Below, piece after piece: positions 11,276-21,506 of a stretch of 62,755 nt of DNA. Position 1 is the first letter of the stretch. The number at the start of each line of letters is the position of its first letter. Origin of the DNA: Mesostigma viride (Eukaryota > Streptophyta > Mesostigmatophyceae > Mesostigmatales > Mesostigmataceae); contig RPFO01000154.1 of NCBI GenBank assembly GCA_009746045.1, positions 1,376,167-1,438,921 of the forward strand, read 5' to 3'. The position numbers were made by a program, and so were the translations under genes. Below the pieces are notes generated by a model. It ran no database searches, had not been told where the DNA came from, and worked only from the letters and a program-made list of their open reading frames with translations.

Positions 11276-11609
11276 TAATAGCCCGGCAAATTATGTAAGC
11301 CGCCGGCAATTAGAACGCCAATTTGCGCCATTTGGTCCGACGCAAAATTTGCGTGGCGAGAAAATGCCGTCCGGGCGAAGGCCTAGTGACCCGCAAAAAA
11401 TAGAAAAGCAAACCCACCTAGCTAAGGTCGGCCGCTTTTATTTTCACGCCCACCCTCCCTGCGTGTTTTGGGGGTAAAGCTAGTCTTTGACAAGCAGTAA
11501 GTGTTCCCATGAGCATCGGCGGCCGGGATGTGGCCTGCCTTTTGTATGCGCTCCACTCATTGTTTCAATAAAGAGTCGGGTTACCCTAGAGTTCCACGAT
11601 CAATAGAAC
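11276..11609 (+). repeat. Tail of A2 plus B2 of YR copy 1
   Basis: It continues repeat A exactly where the foldback element broke it (TAATAGCCCGGCA onward) and ends TTTTATTTTC at about 11445. A linker CCACCCTCCCTGCG follows, then repeat B2 (11472-11609). The same linker joins A2 to B2 in copy 2. This proves that the parts on either side of the foldback insertion were one element. Confidence 0.85.
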
Positions 11610-11619
11610 ACGTAAAAAA

Positions 11620-11815
11620 AAAAATCAGCCAAGCTTCTGCAATACAAGAGTCGTACAAAAAAGCTGTAGCGCTGCTTCCGCACTACAAGCGCCGCACTAA
11701 TGAAAATTTCATCATAGCTTCAGCACCAAAAAAACCAAAAGAGAATTTTCAGCATAGCTTCCGTAGTAGAAGAGTGGGCCCAAAAAAGTTCATCTTGGGT
11801 TAAACAGGCAGTACC
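11620..11815 (+). repeat. AGCTTCCGCA minisatellite, copy 3
   Basis: Four or five units of the family seen at 2930-3240, ending with the shared terminus CATCTTGGGTTAAACAGGCA. It borders the right end of YR copy 1. Confidence 0.7.
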
Positions 11816-12250
11816 GGTAACGATGACCAAGTGTGTTTCTATGTTACCAACACAACCGGACCCAACTACTATTGAATACTATATAGTGTAGCTAGGCCAC
11901 TGGCAGCCATTCATGTTAGGGTGCCGGTGTTCAAATCATGGATATCGTTCGAACCGAAAGGCACCAGCCTAGTCATTACCGCTACTCAAGGGGCATCGTG
12001 TTGTTGTTGTCAGTTTTGCCGGTCAGCTGGGTATACAGCGATTATCGCTCACGGCCAATGCCCGCTTTCAAGACCATGGTGGTGAAAACGGGCCCGCAAG
12101 GGTAGCAATACAAGATCGAGCTGCCGCTGGGGAACCCAACATACATGCCGTTGGCATTCCCTGTAATTCCACTCGCATGGCACGGGCGGGTGGGGCTACC
12201 GTTACGACGAGAACCACTATCGCGTGCAGGAGGAGGGCAAGCTGTAGAAG

Positions 12251-13494
12251 GTGCTAAAGTTCATGTCCTACTCGGAGCGCCGAATGCTCGGCAAGATCTT
12301 CCTTGCGCAGCTGAACGCATTGCACGGCTTCTCGAACAAGGAAGACCAGCAGTTGACGTACATCCGCGGCCAAGAGAAAAGTCACCACCGGCTGCGCAGG
12401 AACACCAAGGACAACATCCAAGAAGGGTTGCATCGTCTGGACAGGGTAGGGGAGAAGAGAAGATGGACCGAGGACGACTACTAACTAGAGGACACGCTAG
12501 CCAATGCGGATGACGAGAGGCGCGCATGCCCAACAAGAACCTCAGGTTGGGCACGGAGGTTGTGCTGCCAACGAGCAGCGGGATGGGCTGGGGCGCGCGG
12601 GCGTCGGCCATCCATGACAACATGGCAGCGATCGCGGCGGATTGGGGGTCGTCGCTGTTCGTCACCATGACGTGCAACACGTGGTGGCCCGAGATCACCG
12701 ACTTGCAACCCTCCCCAAGTGCCCAAGGGTGAGAAGCAGCCGAGCGCGTACGAATATCCCGATATCGTCTCGCGCGTGTTCAAGGAAAAGTTGCATTTGA
12801 TGATCACGGTGATCCGCAACGGCATGCTCGGGGCCAAGCCGCTGTACCTGATCTACGTGATGGAATACCAGACACGCGGCGTTCCCCACGGGCGCATCAT
12901 CTTCCGGATACCCGCCGAGCACCACCCGAGGCCGGCAAATGGCAAGATCAACAAGTTCATGTGGGCGGAGCTGCCGCCAAGGAGGTAGCGGATGGGCGGC
13001 TGCACCAGCTGGTCCTCATGGACATCTCCACAAAGCCACCAAGTGCATGAAGGACCGTAGTAAGGGGCAGGACGTGCCGGGGCGCCGCGCCGCACGGTCC
13101 GCGACGAGGTCGTCGCGGAGTCCACGAACGCCGAGGGCGTGACCATGCTCCCGGAAATCTGCGAGGAGCGTCCGCCTGCTCCGGAGGACGACACTGATAG
13201 CGACGATGGCGGCTACTACGTGCGGCGCGGGCCACCCACGTGAGCCAAGCGGTTCCCGCGGGCGTTCAACGAGGGTACATACGAGGATGTGCGCGGGTTC
13301 ATCCACCTGCGGCGGCGTCCGACGAGCAAGCTCAATCAGTGGATCGTGCCCTATTGCGCGGCGCTGCTTCTGCGGCGCGAGTGCCACATCAACATCGAGG
13401 TCGTCGCGCGCACGCAGGTGGTCTTGTACCTGAACAAGTACATGAACAAGGGACACGAGAAGTCAGAGATCCCCGTCGTGCAGATTGTGCGGTG
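12251..13494 (+). pseudogene. Helitron Rep N-terminal domain, left arm
   Basis: Broken frames read, in order: YSERRMLGKIFLAQLNAL (12260-12484); GTEVVLPTSSGMGWGARA and FVTMTCNTWWPEITD (12526-12715); YPDIVSRVFKEKL and VMEYQTRGVPHGRIIFRI (12719-12988); and YLNKYMNKGHEK (about 13430). They correspond to the Helitron-like N domain, the histidine-containing motif (usual form RGLPHAHI) and the tyrosine motif (KYxxKG) of rolling-circle replication initiators. The helicase part is missing. At least three frame changes break the reading frame. Confidence 0.75.
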
Positions 13495-13671
13495 ACGAGC
13501 CGGCCGAGTACCTGGAGGCTCGCGTGGTGAATGCCCGCTATCTCGCGTGTTTCTATCACGTTCATTGTCGTTGCTCTCGTGATTTGCTATGTAGGTCGTG
13601 GCGGGGGTGAGGGACGCGTTGTTATGCGCAGATGCTCACGCTTCGGGCTCATGGACTCTTGGGTGGCTCGT

Positions 13672-14940
13672 CCCCGCACAGTCTGCACGACGGGGATGTC
13701 CGACTTCTCATGTCCCTTGTTGACGTACTTGTTCAGGTACATGACCACATGCGTGCGCGCGACGACCTCGATGTTGATGTGGCACTCGCGCCGCAGAAGC
13801 AGCGCCGCGCAATAGGGCACGATCCACTGATTGAGCTTGCTCGTCGGACGCCGCCGCAGGTGGATGAACCCGCGCACATCCTCGTATGTACCCTCGTTGA
13901 ACGCCCGCGGGAACCGCTTGGCTCACGTGGGTGGCCCGCGCCGCACGTAGTAGCCGCCATGGTCGCTATCAGTGTCGACCTCCGGAGCAGGCGGATGCTC
14001 CTCGTAGATTTCCGGGAGCATGGTCACGCCCTCGGCGTTTGTGGACTCCGCGACGACCTCGTCGTGGACCGTGCTGCGCGGCGCCCCGGCACGTCCTGCC
14101 CCTTACTACGGTCCTTCATGCACTTGGTGGCTTTGTGGTGGTTGTGCACCATGTGCTCGAGGACCATCTGGCGCAGCCGCCCATCCGCTACCTCCTTGGC
14201 GGCAGCTCCGCCCACATGAACTTGTTGATCTTGCCATTTGCCGGCCTCGGGTGGTGCTCGGCGGGTATCCGGAAGATGATGCGCCCGTGGGGAACGCCGC
14301 GTGTCTGGTATTCCATCACGTAGATCAGGTACAGCGGCTTGGCCCCGAGCATGCCGTTGCGGATCACCGTGATCATCAAATGCAACTTTTCCTTGAACAC
14401 GCGCGAGACGATATCGGGATATTCGTACGCGCTCGGCTGCTTCTCACCCTTGGGCACTTGGGGAGGGTTGCATGTCGGTGATCTCGGGCCACCACGTGTT
14501 GCACGTCATGGTGACGAACAGCGACGACCCCCAATCCGCCGCGATCGCTGCCATGTTGTCATGGATGGCCGACGCCCGCGCGCGCCAGCCCATCCCGCTG
14601 CTCGTTGGCAGCCCAACCTCCGTGCCCAACCTGAGGTTCTTGTTGGGCACGCGCGCCTCTCGTCATCCGCATTGGCTAGCGTGTCCTTTAGTCAATAGTC
14701 GTCCTCGGTCCATCTTCTCTTCTCCCCTACCCTGTCCAGACGATGCAACCCTTCTCGGATGTTGTCCTTGGTGTTGCTGCGCAGCCGGTGGTGACTTTTC
14801 TCTTGGCCGCGGATGTACGTCAACTGCTGGTCTTCCTTGTTTAAGAAGCCATGCAATGCGTCCAACTGCGCAAGGATTATCTTGCCGACCTTTCGGCGCT
14901 CTGAGTAGAACATGAACTTAACACCTTCTACAGCTTGCCC
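13672..14940 (-). pseudogene. Helitron Rep N-terminal domain, right arm
   Basis: Mirror copy of the left-arm Rep: YLNKYVNKGHEK near 13720, RGVPHGRI near 14300, and TMTCNTWWPEITDM near 14480. The substitutions differ from those in the left arm, so the palindrome is old enough to have diverged. This copy is not functional either. Confidence 0.75.
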
Positions 14941-15395
14941 TCGTCTTGCACGCGGTAGTGGTTCTCGTCGTAACGGTAGCCCCACCCGCCTGTGCCCTCC
15001 GAGCGGAATCACAGGGAATGCCATTGGCATGACTGTCGGGTTCCCAAGCGGCAGCTCGATCGTGTATTGCTGCCCTTGCGGACCCGTTTTCACCACCATG
15101 GTCTTGAAAGTGGACCATGGGCATTTGCGATGATCGCTGCGTACCCAGCCGACCGGAAAACCGCTAATAACAACACGATGCCCCTCGAGTAGAGGTAATA
15201 ACTAGGTGGGAGGAACTCGTTTTGAGCGGTGCGGCTCACTATGCGAACACCGGTACCCTAACAAAAAATGGTTGCCGGTGGCCTAGCTACACAAGTACAC
15301 AAATTTTTTTCCTATGTTCTGGTGCGGAAGCGATGTTGAGTTTTATTTTTTTGCACTCATATACTGCGGAACCCCCCAACCACATTGTGGTAAAA

Positions 15396-15832
15396 AGAAT
15401 CGTGGTTCTCTGAACATAGTTTCTTTATAGTGAGATGGAAGGGTAGCCGCTATAGCTAGGTTATTGGGTTCACGTGACAAACCTTTTGAGGCCGGTGCGG
15501 CCTGATCCGGATCAGTCGTGGCCAAAGCTTTGGCCAGTTTTTTCTTGGCCAGGTGGCAGGAGCTACGTTGAGATATAAACCTGCCACTGTCTAGGTTTCT
15601 TGGCTCATGGCGTAGTGATTAACTAGATCTAGATTCTTTCTCTCACGCAATATGTGACCTAATAGCCCCGGCAGCCTTACGTAAGCTGCCGGCAATTAGA
15701 ACGCCACATGGCGTCATTTGTTCAGACGCAACATTTGCGTGGCGAAAAAATGCCGTCCGGGCCAAGGCCGCATGACACGCAAAAAAGGACAAAAACAAAC
15801 CCACCTAGCTAAGGTCGGCCTCTTTTCTTTTC
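15396..15832 (+). repeat. Split direct repeat A1 of copy 2
   Basis: It runs from AGAATCGTGGTTCTCTGAAC to TCTTTTCTTTTC and is repeated as A2 at 20302-20737. The first coding sequence begins about 90 bp after it, so the promoter for the ORFs is probably inside it (inference). Confidence 0.9.
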
Positions 15833-15919
15833 ACGAGGGCGGCGACAGCAAGCCAGGGGAAACGAACCTCTGGTTTGACGAACCTGTACTGTCGGAGCCA
15901 TTTTTGGCCCTGAGCAGCA

Positions 15920-16974
15920 ATGCCGAAGGGGCGCAAAGCTACAGGAGGGCAGGCAGCGCGCGGGGAGGACGGGACGCCCACACCGCGGGCTGCTGCCGCC
16001 AGTCACGCGCCAGTCGCCTTCAGCGCCAAAAAGAAGCAGCTCGCCACTCTGCTCGCCAAGTGCATCAGCCCCGCAGAGGCGGTGGGGGCAGTCGAGCAGG
16101 TCTTCGGTGCCGAGGACTGGGTGACGGACGCCAGCTCGTGGAGCTCGAGCCAGCTGAAGTCTGTCGTGCAGTTGCTGGCCGATCACGTTGATGTTGGCGA
16201 CGTGTTGGACGCACGTGACCCAAACGGAACGTTGGTGGCAAAACTGCTGGCCGTGGCAGATCTCGCGGCGGACGAGGAGGAGGATCAGGCGCTGCCACCA
16301 ACGACACCTGCGCAGCGAAAAATGGCCAAGCCGAAAGGCGCGGCCAAGGTTTCGGCAGGTGGGGGGGCTGTCGGAAAGGAAATGAGGGCGAGGTTGGCGA
16401 CATTCGTTGGGGCACCTCCGGAAACCGAAAATCAGGACGACGAGGAGGACGAGGAGGGGGAGGTCGCAGCCGAGAAATTCATGCAAGGTTTGAAGGCAGC
16501 GCTGGGAGGAATGGAGGGGGCGGGAAGCCACTTCAAGGCCTCGAAAGGGGTGGCGCTGCCAAGCCGAGCCAAGAGCGTGAAATATCGGGTTTCGGAGCGG
16601 GTGCTGCCGGGGGTGTTGGAGGACGCCAGCGACAATGGGATGGGAATCCGGTCGTGGGTCATGACGGTAAAGCCTGGAAATTGGCGGAACATGGAGAACA
16701 GGAAAATTGTCATGAACATTGCATTGGCCATGGACACCCTTCTCAAGGAGCTGGGCTCAGCAGCCGGGGAGCTTGTGGGCATGGAGTACCTAATGAGGGT
16801 GGTGGCGGCCTTGCTGCAGGTGGAAGGGCAAGGAGGGGGGGGTGGAAGGTGGCCAGCCACCTCCTGCCATTGGGGGAGGAGGCTGCACTGTCAGCCACCC
16901 CGGCTGTCAAGGCAGCTCTCCAAACTGCCATCCTCTTGGACAAGCTCAGCAAGGCTCAACAAGTAGGGAAATAG
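15920..16974 (+). CDS. ORF1, gag-like protein of YR retrotransposon
   Basis: Basic start (MPKGRKATGG), a helical region (FSAKKKQLATLLAKCISPAE...), an acidic stretch (ENQDDEEDEEGEV, about residues 172-184) and a conserved C-terminal half (MGIRSWVM, NIALAMDTLLKELG). The position before the RT ORF and the conserved spacing in copy 1 suggest a gag-like nucleoprotein; no zinc knuckle is seen. The uninterrupted frame runs to 16966. Copy 1 shows that the native C-terminus (LLPLGEEAALS...KAQQVGK) continues across a 9-G run, while this copy has 8 G (16835-16842) and so shifts frame. Either the run is a mutation or undercall, or it is a slippage site. Confidence 0.7.
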
Positions 16975-19900
16975 AATCCCAGCGGGACCGCTCCCTTTTC
17001 CCGCTGCCATACCCACTTAGGCCAGCGTACACCGCGTGGGGCAGGGTGAGATCGGCACGCCGGCGACAGCGTGCCACGCGCCGCCACCGCGAGTACACAC
17101 TGCAATGCAAGGTAGTGCGTTGGCTTAATTGGCTGTGGGGAGGGGGGCAAGACCCTCCTCCTAACCCTAGAGGGGCGTGCTCTAAGGGGAGGGAGGAGGC
17201 CCTTGCGAGGGTCAAGAGGCACTGCACCTGGCACAGTCGCCGCGTAGGGGGCGTTGCGACAGGCCAGGAGCAAGAAGGTGCTGATGCAATATATGGGAAG
17301 CAGAATAAGTATGAACAACTGCGCGCGGACGCGGTGAGTCTACCAAAGGCGGAGGTGGCGGGGAAGGCACGGCTGCTCGACCTGTTGGCTATGCGGCCGA
17401 GCTGGCGGGAGATATATGCCAGCGAAGAGAACTGCATCAAGCCAGCGGTCGTGGCGAGCGCAAAGTATTGGAATGTGCCCAAGCCCAGCCGGGGATGCTC
17501 CATGGCTGAATGGGGCAAGCTCATGAGCCGGGCAGCGGGCGTGGGCATGGTGGCGTTCCGGGAGAGGCGGCCCAAGTGGGTGGATGGCTGCTTTGGAGTG
17601 GCCAAGGGGGTGGGTGAGCTTCGGTTCATCGTCAACAGGAAGCTGGGCAACCTGCTGTGGGTGGACCCCCCCAAGATCCTGCTACCCCACCTGGGCATCC
17701 TCGTGGAGGTCTACATCAAAGGCTGGTGCTACTGCGCCAAGAGCGACCTCGTGTCATACTACTATTCCATCGAGGTGCCCGAGTGGTGGTGGGACTACCA
17801 AGGGCTTCCTAGTGTGTGGTCGACTAGCGTAGGTCTGGCAGGGCCCAGGCGGAAGGTGTGGCCCGTGCTCAAGGTGCTGGCCATGGGACATTCCCATGCG
17901 GTGGCGCTGGGGGAGGCCATCCATGAGATGGTGCTCTACATGACCGGTGCCCTGGATCCGAGGCGCCAGGTCAACTACCTCTCAAGCGCAGGTGAGCTCA
18001 CCTTGGTGCGCGACGAGTGTGGCCAGCCACTGCGCTTGGCCATCGAGTACAAGGAGGAGCGCGCCGGGGAGCTTCAGATTGACCTGGAAAACCCCCCTGC
18101 CCCCATGCTGTCCATCACTATTGATGACTTGGTGGCCAGCAACGGGCGGACCTGCGAGGCGGTGAACCAGCTCATCACGCGCGCTATTGAGGAAGGCTAC
18201 CTCCCTAACAACCTTGTGCCGTCTAAGGAGAAGACTAAGATGGCGAGCCTGGAAGGGGACGAGCTAGAAGCCCTAGGGGTGGTGCACCGACGGAACGGCG
18301 TGCTGGAACCAACGGTCAAGCAGCTCAACCTTGTGATCGCCCACACGCAGGCTATACTCACTCGAGGCCGAGCTACGGCCGAGGGGCTGGCTGCCGTCTT
18401 GGGGCGGTGGTTGTGGCTGCAGATGTTAAGCCGCAGCTGCTTGTCCATTTGGCAGCAATGTTTCAAATTCATCAGCCTGCAAGGGTGGGGGCAGCGATCC
18501 TGGGTGCTGTGGGCCGGGGTGCGGGAGGAGTTAGAGTGTGCCCTGGCCTTGGCTCCCATGCTAAGGGTTGACCGAAGCGCACCTTTGGCCCGTGAGGTGG
18601 TTGCATCTGACGCGTCCACCTACGGGCAAGGTGTCGTGTACGCAACCATGGAGCCGGGCGATGTGACGGAGCTGGCGAGGGCACGAGAGGTGCGGGGGTA
18701 CCCGACTTTGCTCATACCAAGTGAGGTGGCCTACGCTGGCCCTAGGCCACTGAGCGCGCGGGCGCAACAAGCAATCACTAGCCAGCAATGGCGGGTTGGG
18801 GTCCGGAGTCGTTGGCGGGATCCGGGGATGCACATCAACGAGAAGGAGGTGCGGGCTGCAGTGAAGGGCGTGGAGAGGAGTGCGCGCAGCTTGGCAAACC
18901 GAGGCAAGCGGGTGGTGAGGTTGGTGGACTCCACCGCGGCGTTGGGCTGCTTGGCTAAGGGGCGGTCCTCATCCCACAAGCTCAACAAGCAGTGCCGCCG
19001 CTTGTGCGCGCTGACCCTCGCCACGGGGAGTCGTTCCCAGTGGGTGTGGACGCCGAGTGCACTTCAACCAGCCGATGGCGTTTCTCGCGGCCAATCCATG
19101 GCGACTTTCTTGGCAGGCTGGGTGCGCGACCTGACCGCGGAAGGCATCCATCCTAACCCGGGGCCCCCTGCACCTGTTAGCTACCTTCCATTGCTAGAGG
19201 GGAAAGTAAAGCCGGCTACTTTGCTGGCCTACCGTCGTGGTCTTGATTCCCTCTTGACTTGGTGGGAGGCTGGTGGGCGGGCGGACGGGTCATCGTCACG
19301 AGCTGACACCCTTGAGGAGACATTTTGTGCGTATGTCGCCTGGGCTCATTTTCGGGGGTACAGCCGCCAAGTGTGTGTCAATGCCTTGATGGGGTTGCAA
19401 CTTTATTATCCCGGTATGGTGAAGCGGTGGGACTTGGCCCGTGGCGTCCTCGCTGGGTGGAAAACACTTGTGCCCCCCCGTGCCCCTCCTCCCATTCCAT
19501 GGGAGGCGGCGTTTGCACTTGCCAGCACGATGGTCATGCAAGGTCAGCGCCTTGCGGGCCTGCTGGTTGTCATCGTGTTCCGCCATTACCTGCGAATCTC
19601 GGAGGCGCTGAACCTCCGTGTTGGCCATGTGCGCCTCCAGCCTGACGTTCGGCTTGGGCCGGCTCAACGGGGCGCCCTACTGCTGAGGTCTACCAAGACC
19701 TCTAAGGGCAAGACTCAGTCAGTGGTGGTAGAAGATGTGATGTCTGAAACCATCCTCCGTCACTGCATCGCGGGTAAGCACGCTTGGGAGGCCGTGTTCC
19801 CTTTCACCTACCCGCAATTCCGGCGCATTTGGCAGGCTGCGAGTCAGGCCTTGGGGGTCGCCCAGATTTTCACCATTCACGGGCTGCGGCATGGAGGTGC

Positions 19901-20096
19901 CACTCACGATTTCCTCGCGGGTCGCAGCATGGGGGACATCCAGGGCCGGGGGCGCTGGCTTAGCAGCTCCACGGTTGCCCATTATGTGGGCTTGCACCGC
20001 AGTTTGGAGGTGCAGCTGCCTGAGGTTATTCTTCGGGCCATGGCCGCCTGCCCCCCTCGGGCCTGGCGGGCTATTTTGAAATTGCCCTCCACCTAA
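16842..20096 (+). CDS. ORF2: reverse transcriptase - RNase H - tyrosine recombinase
   Basis: Residues counted from 16842, where the open frame starts at a GTG. The first in-frame ATG is near 17391, so translation may begin upstream by frameshift from the overlapping ORF1. RT spans about 240-520, with RFIVNRKLGN, CYCAKSDLVSYYYS and the catalytic TIDD at 426-429 (usual form YxDD). RNase H follows, with catalytic Asp 590 (VASDAST), NEKEV and Asp 696 (LVDSTAALG), then ADGVSRG. A 2A-like GIHPNPGP lies at 768-775. The C-terminal tyrosine recombinase has Arg 918 (LRISEAL), HGLRHGG at 1013-1019, GRGRW and the nucleophile Tyr 1048 (AHYVG). All catalytic groups are present and the frame has no stop until TAA at 20094-20096. 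Confidence 0.9.
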   Translation: MEGGQPPPAIGGGGCTVSHPGCQGSSPNCHPLGQAQQGSTSREIESQRDRSLFPLPYPLRPAYTAWGRVRSARRRQRATRRHREYTLQCKVVRWLNWLWGGGQDPPPNPRGACSKGREEALARVKRHCTWHSRRVGGVATGQEQEGADAIYGKQNKYEQLRADAVSLPKAEVAGKARLLDLLAMRPSWREIYASEENCIKPAVVASAKYWNVPKPSRGCSMAEWGKLMSRAAGVGMVAFRERRPKWVDGCFGVAKGVGELRFIVNRKLGNLLWVDPPKILLPHLGILVEVYIKGWCYCAKSDLVSYYYSIEVPEWWWDYQGLPSVWSTSVGLAGPRRKVWPVLKVLAMGHSHAVALGEAIHEMVLYMTGALDPRRQVNYLSSAGELTLVRDECGQPLRLAIEYKEERAGELQIDLENPPAPMLSITIDDLVASNGRTCEAVNQLITRAIEEGYLPNNLVPSKEKTKMASLEGDELEALGVVHRRNGVLEPTVKQLNLVIAHTQAILTRGRATAEGLAAVLGRWLWLQMLSRSCLSIWQQCFKFISLQGWGQRSWVLWAGVREELECALALAPMLRVDRSAPLAREVVASDASTYGQGVVYATMEPGDVTELARAREVRGYPTLLIPSEVAYAGPRPLSARAQQAITSQQWRVGVRSRWRDPGMHINEKEVRAAVKGVERSARSLANRGKRVVRLVDSTAALGCLAKGRSSSHKLNKQCRRLCALTLATGSRSQWVWTPSALQPADGVSRGQSMATFLAGWVRDLTAEGIHPNPGPPAPVSYLPLLEGKVKPATLLAYRRGLDSLLTWWEAGGRADGSSSRADTLEETFCAYVAWAHFRGYSRQVCVNALMGLQLYYPGMVKRWDLARGVLAGWKTLVPPRAPPPIPWEAAFALASTMVMQGQRLAGLLVVIVFRHYLRISEALNLRVGHVRLQPDVRLGPAQRGALLLRSTKTSKGKTQSVVVEDVMSETILRHCIAGKHAWEAVFPFTYPQFRRIWQAASQALGVAQIFTIHGLRHGGATHDFLAGRSMGDIQGRGRWLSSSTVAHYVGLHRSLEVQLPEVILRAMAACPPRAWRAILKLPST

Positions 20097-20168
20097 TTTG
20101 GTTGTTCATTTCTCTGTCATTATGCTAGGTTCTTTGCCCCTGGCATGGATCGCCAGGGAGGGATATAA

Positions 20169-20306
20169 GGGTAAGGCTAGCCTTTGCCAAGCAATAAGTG
20201 TTCCCATGAGCATCGGCGGCCGGGATGTGGCCTGCCTTTTGTATGTGCTCCACTCATTGTTTTAATAAAGAGTCTGGTTACCCTGGAGTTCCACGGTTAA
20301 TAGAAT
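20169..20306 (+). repeat. Split direct repeat B1 of copy 2
   Basis: It starts GGGTAAGGCTAGCC, carries TTTTAATAAAGAGTCTGG with an AATAAA signal, and ends TTAATAGAAT, where it overlaps the first bases of A2. It lies 72 bp after the ORF2 stop. Confidence 0.88.
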
Positions 20307-20900
20307 CGTGGTTCTCTGAACATAGTTTCTTTATAGTGAGATGGAAGGGTAGCCGCTATAGCTAGGTTATTGGGTTCACGTGACAACCTTTTGAGGCCGG
20401 TGCGGCCTGATCCGGATCAGTCGTGGCCAAAGCTTTGGCCAGTTTTTTCTTGGCCAGGTGGCAGGAGCTACGTTGAGATATAAACCTGCCACTGTCTAGG
20501 TTTCTTGGCTCATGGCGTAGTGATTAACTAGATCTAGATTCTTTCTCTCACGCAATATGTGACCTAATAGCCCCGGCAGCCTTACGTAAGCTGCCGGCAA
20601 TTAGAACGCCACATGGCGTCATTTGTTCAGACGCAACATTTGCGTGGCGAAAAAATGCCGTCCGGGCCAAGGCCGCATGACACGCAAAAAAGGACAAAAA
20701 CAAACCCACCTAGCTAAGGTCGGCCTCTTTTCTTTTCCCGCCCACCCTCCCTGCGTGTTTGGGGGTAAGGCTAGCCTTTGCCAAGCAATAAGTGTTCCCA
20801 TGAGCATCGGCGGCCGGGATGTGGCCTGCCTTTTGTATGTGCTCCACTCATTGTTTTAATAAAGAGTCTGGTTACCCTGGAGTTCCACGGTTAATAGAAT
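20302..20900 (+). repeat. A2-B2 composite right end of copy 2
   Basis: A2 (20302-20737) copies A1. A 25-bp linker (20738-20762, CCGCCCACCCTCC...) follows, then B2 (20763-20900), which copies B1. The element ends at ...TTAATAGAAT. The flank then reads AAGGCTTCCGCAC, part of the AGCTTCCGCA minisatellite. Confidence 0.88.
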
Positions 20901-21506
20901 AAGGCTTCCGCACTAAAAGCGTGGTGAAGGAAGTGTGCATTATAGCTTTTGCAACATGAGGGTGTTGAATAAATTTTCGGCATAGCTTCCTTACTTTGAG
21001 GGTGGAAAAGTTTCAGCATACAGTACGTCCTTAACGGACAAGGAGTCTTGATCCATGCATAAAATGTATGATGCAAAGGATTACTCGATATCCCAATTGA
21101 TGACTTTGTAACAAAATTTTGTCGAGGGAGTATATAAACCAAACCTACAAAACCCACGACAAAAAACACACATGATTTCCAATGGCAGGCCCGGGTACAA
21201 GTGCATCCTATCTAGCAAAAACAAAAACAAAAACACGATGCCCTTTGAGAAGAGGTAATAATTAGGTTGGGGCCAAAGCACCGTTAGTTCGGTCCGCTTG
21301 TATTGGGAGCTAGAAACATGCTCGGTATCCGTTATCGGTACCGCCTGTTAAGCCCAAGATGAAATTTTTTTGGTCTACTCTTTTACTTCGAAAGCTATGC
21401 TGAAAATTTTCTGTGGTGCGGAAGCAACGTTGAAATTTTTTAAATGACTCTTGCATTTCGCAAGCTGTGCTTAATTTTTTTCCCTCTCTTCTGGTGCGGA
21501 CGCTAT
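20901..21506 (-). repeat. Minisatellite and repeat R, inverted block
   Basis: It contains AGCTTCCGCA units (20903-21020), repeat R inverted (20950-21175), a solo Helitron margin (about 21230-21275) and inverted minisatellite units ending with GGTGCGGACGCTAT at 21506. No gene is present. The block links the two split-repeat elements. Confidence 0.7.

Larger units (their letters stand above)
3316..11609 (+). mobile_element. YR retrotransposon (Ngaro/PAT-like, split direct repeats), decayed copy 1
   Basis: The element has the same order as the intact copy at 15396-20900: A1 (3316-3751), degenerate ORFs, B1 (7887-8024), A2 (8020-8284 plus 11276-11445) and B2 (11472-11609). A2 is split by a 2991-bp foldback element. 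Repeats A and B match copy 2 over their full length with scattered substitutions. The A1-ORF-B1-A2-B2 arrangement is established for Ngaro-type members of the DIRS order, which use a tyrosine recombinase and not a DDE integrase. Confidence 0.85.
11886..15292. mobile_element. Helitron fragment arranged as a 3.4-kb near-palindrome
   Basis: The left arm (11886-13492) and right arm (13672-15292) are reverse complements over about 1.6 kb at roughly 90 percent or more by eye, around a spacer of about 180 bp. Both arms encode the same Helitron Rep segments, plus strand on the left and minus strand on the right. The outer margin of each arm carries ACCTCTACTCGAGGGGCATC-like sequence. A third, solo copy of that margin lies inverted at about 21230-21275. 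Both Rep copies contain stops or frame breaks. Confidence 0.8.
15396..20900 (+). mobile_element. YR retrotransposon with split direct repeats, near-intact copy 2
   Basis: Order: A1 (15396-15832), ORF1, ORF2, B1 (20169-20306), A2 (20302-20737), linker, B2 (20763-20900). A1 and A2 differ by essentially one base in a run (GACAAACC against GACAACC), and B1 and B2 appear identical, so insertion was recent. RT, RNase H and tyrosine recombinase are in one open frame. This architecture is established for Ngaro-type DIRS-order elements, which integrate through a recombinase and a circular intermediate and leave no target duplication. The shared GAAT at both ends fits that. Confidence 0.9.

Noticed and set aside
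13587-14219. Plus-strand ORFs of up to 195 codons in the right Helitron arm
   Set aside because: They are antisense to the Rep segments encoded on the minus strand of that arm.
16946-17698. A 250-codon minus-strand frame
   Set aside because: Antisense shadow of the retrotransposon ORF2. The plus-strand frame carries the RT, RNase H and recombinase motifs.
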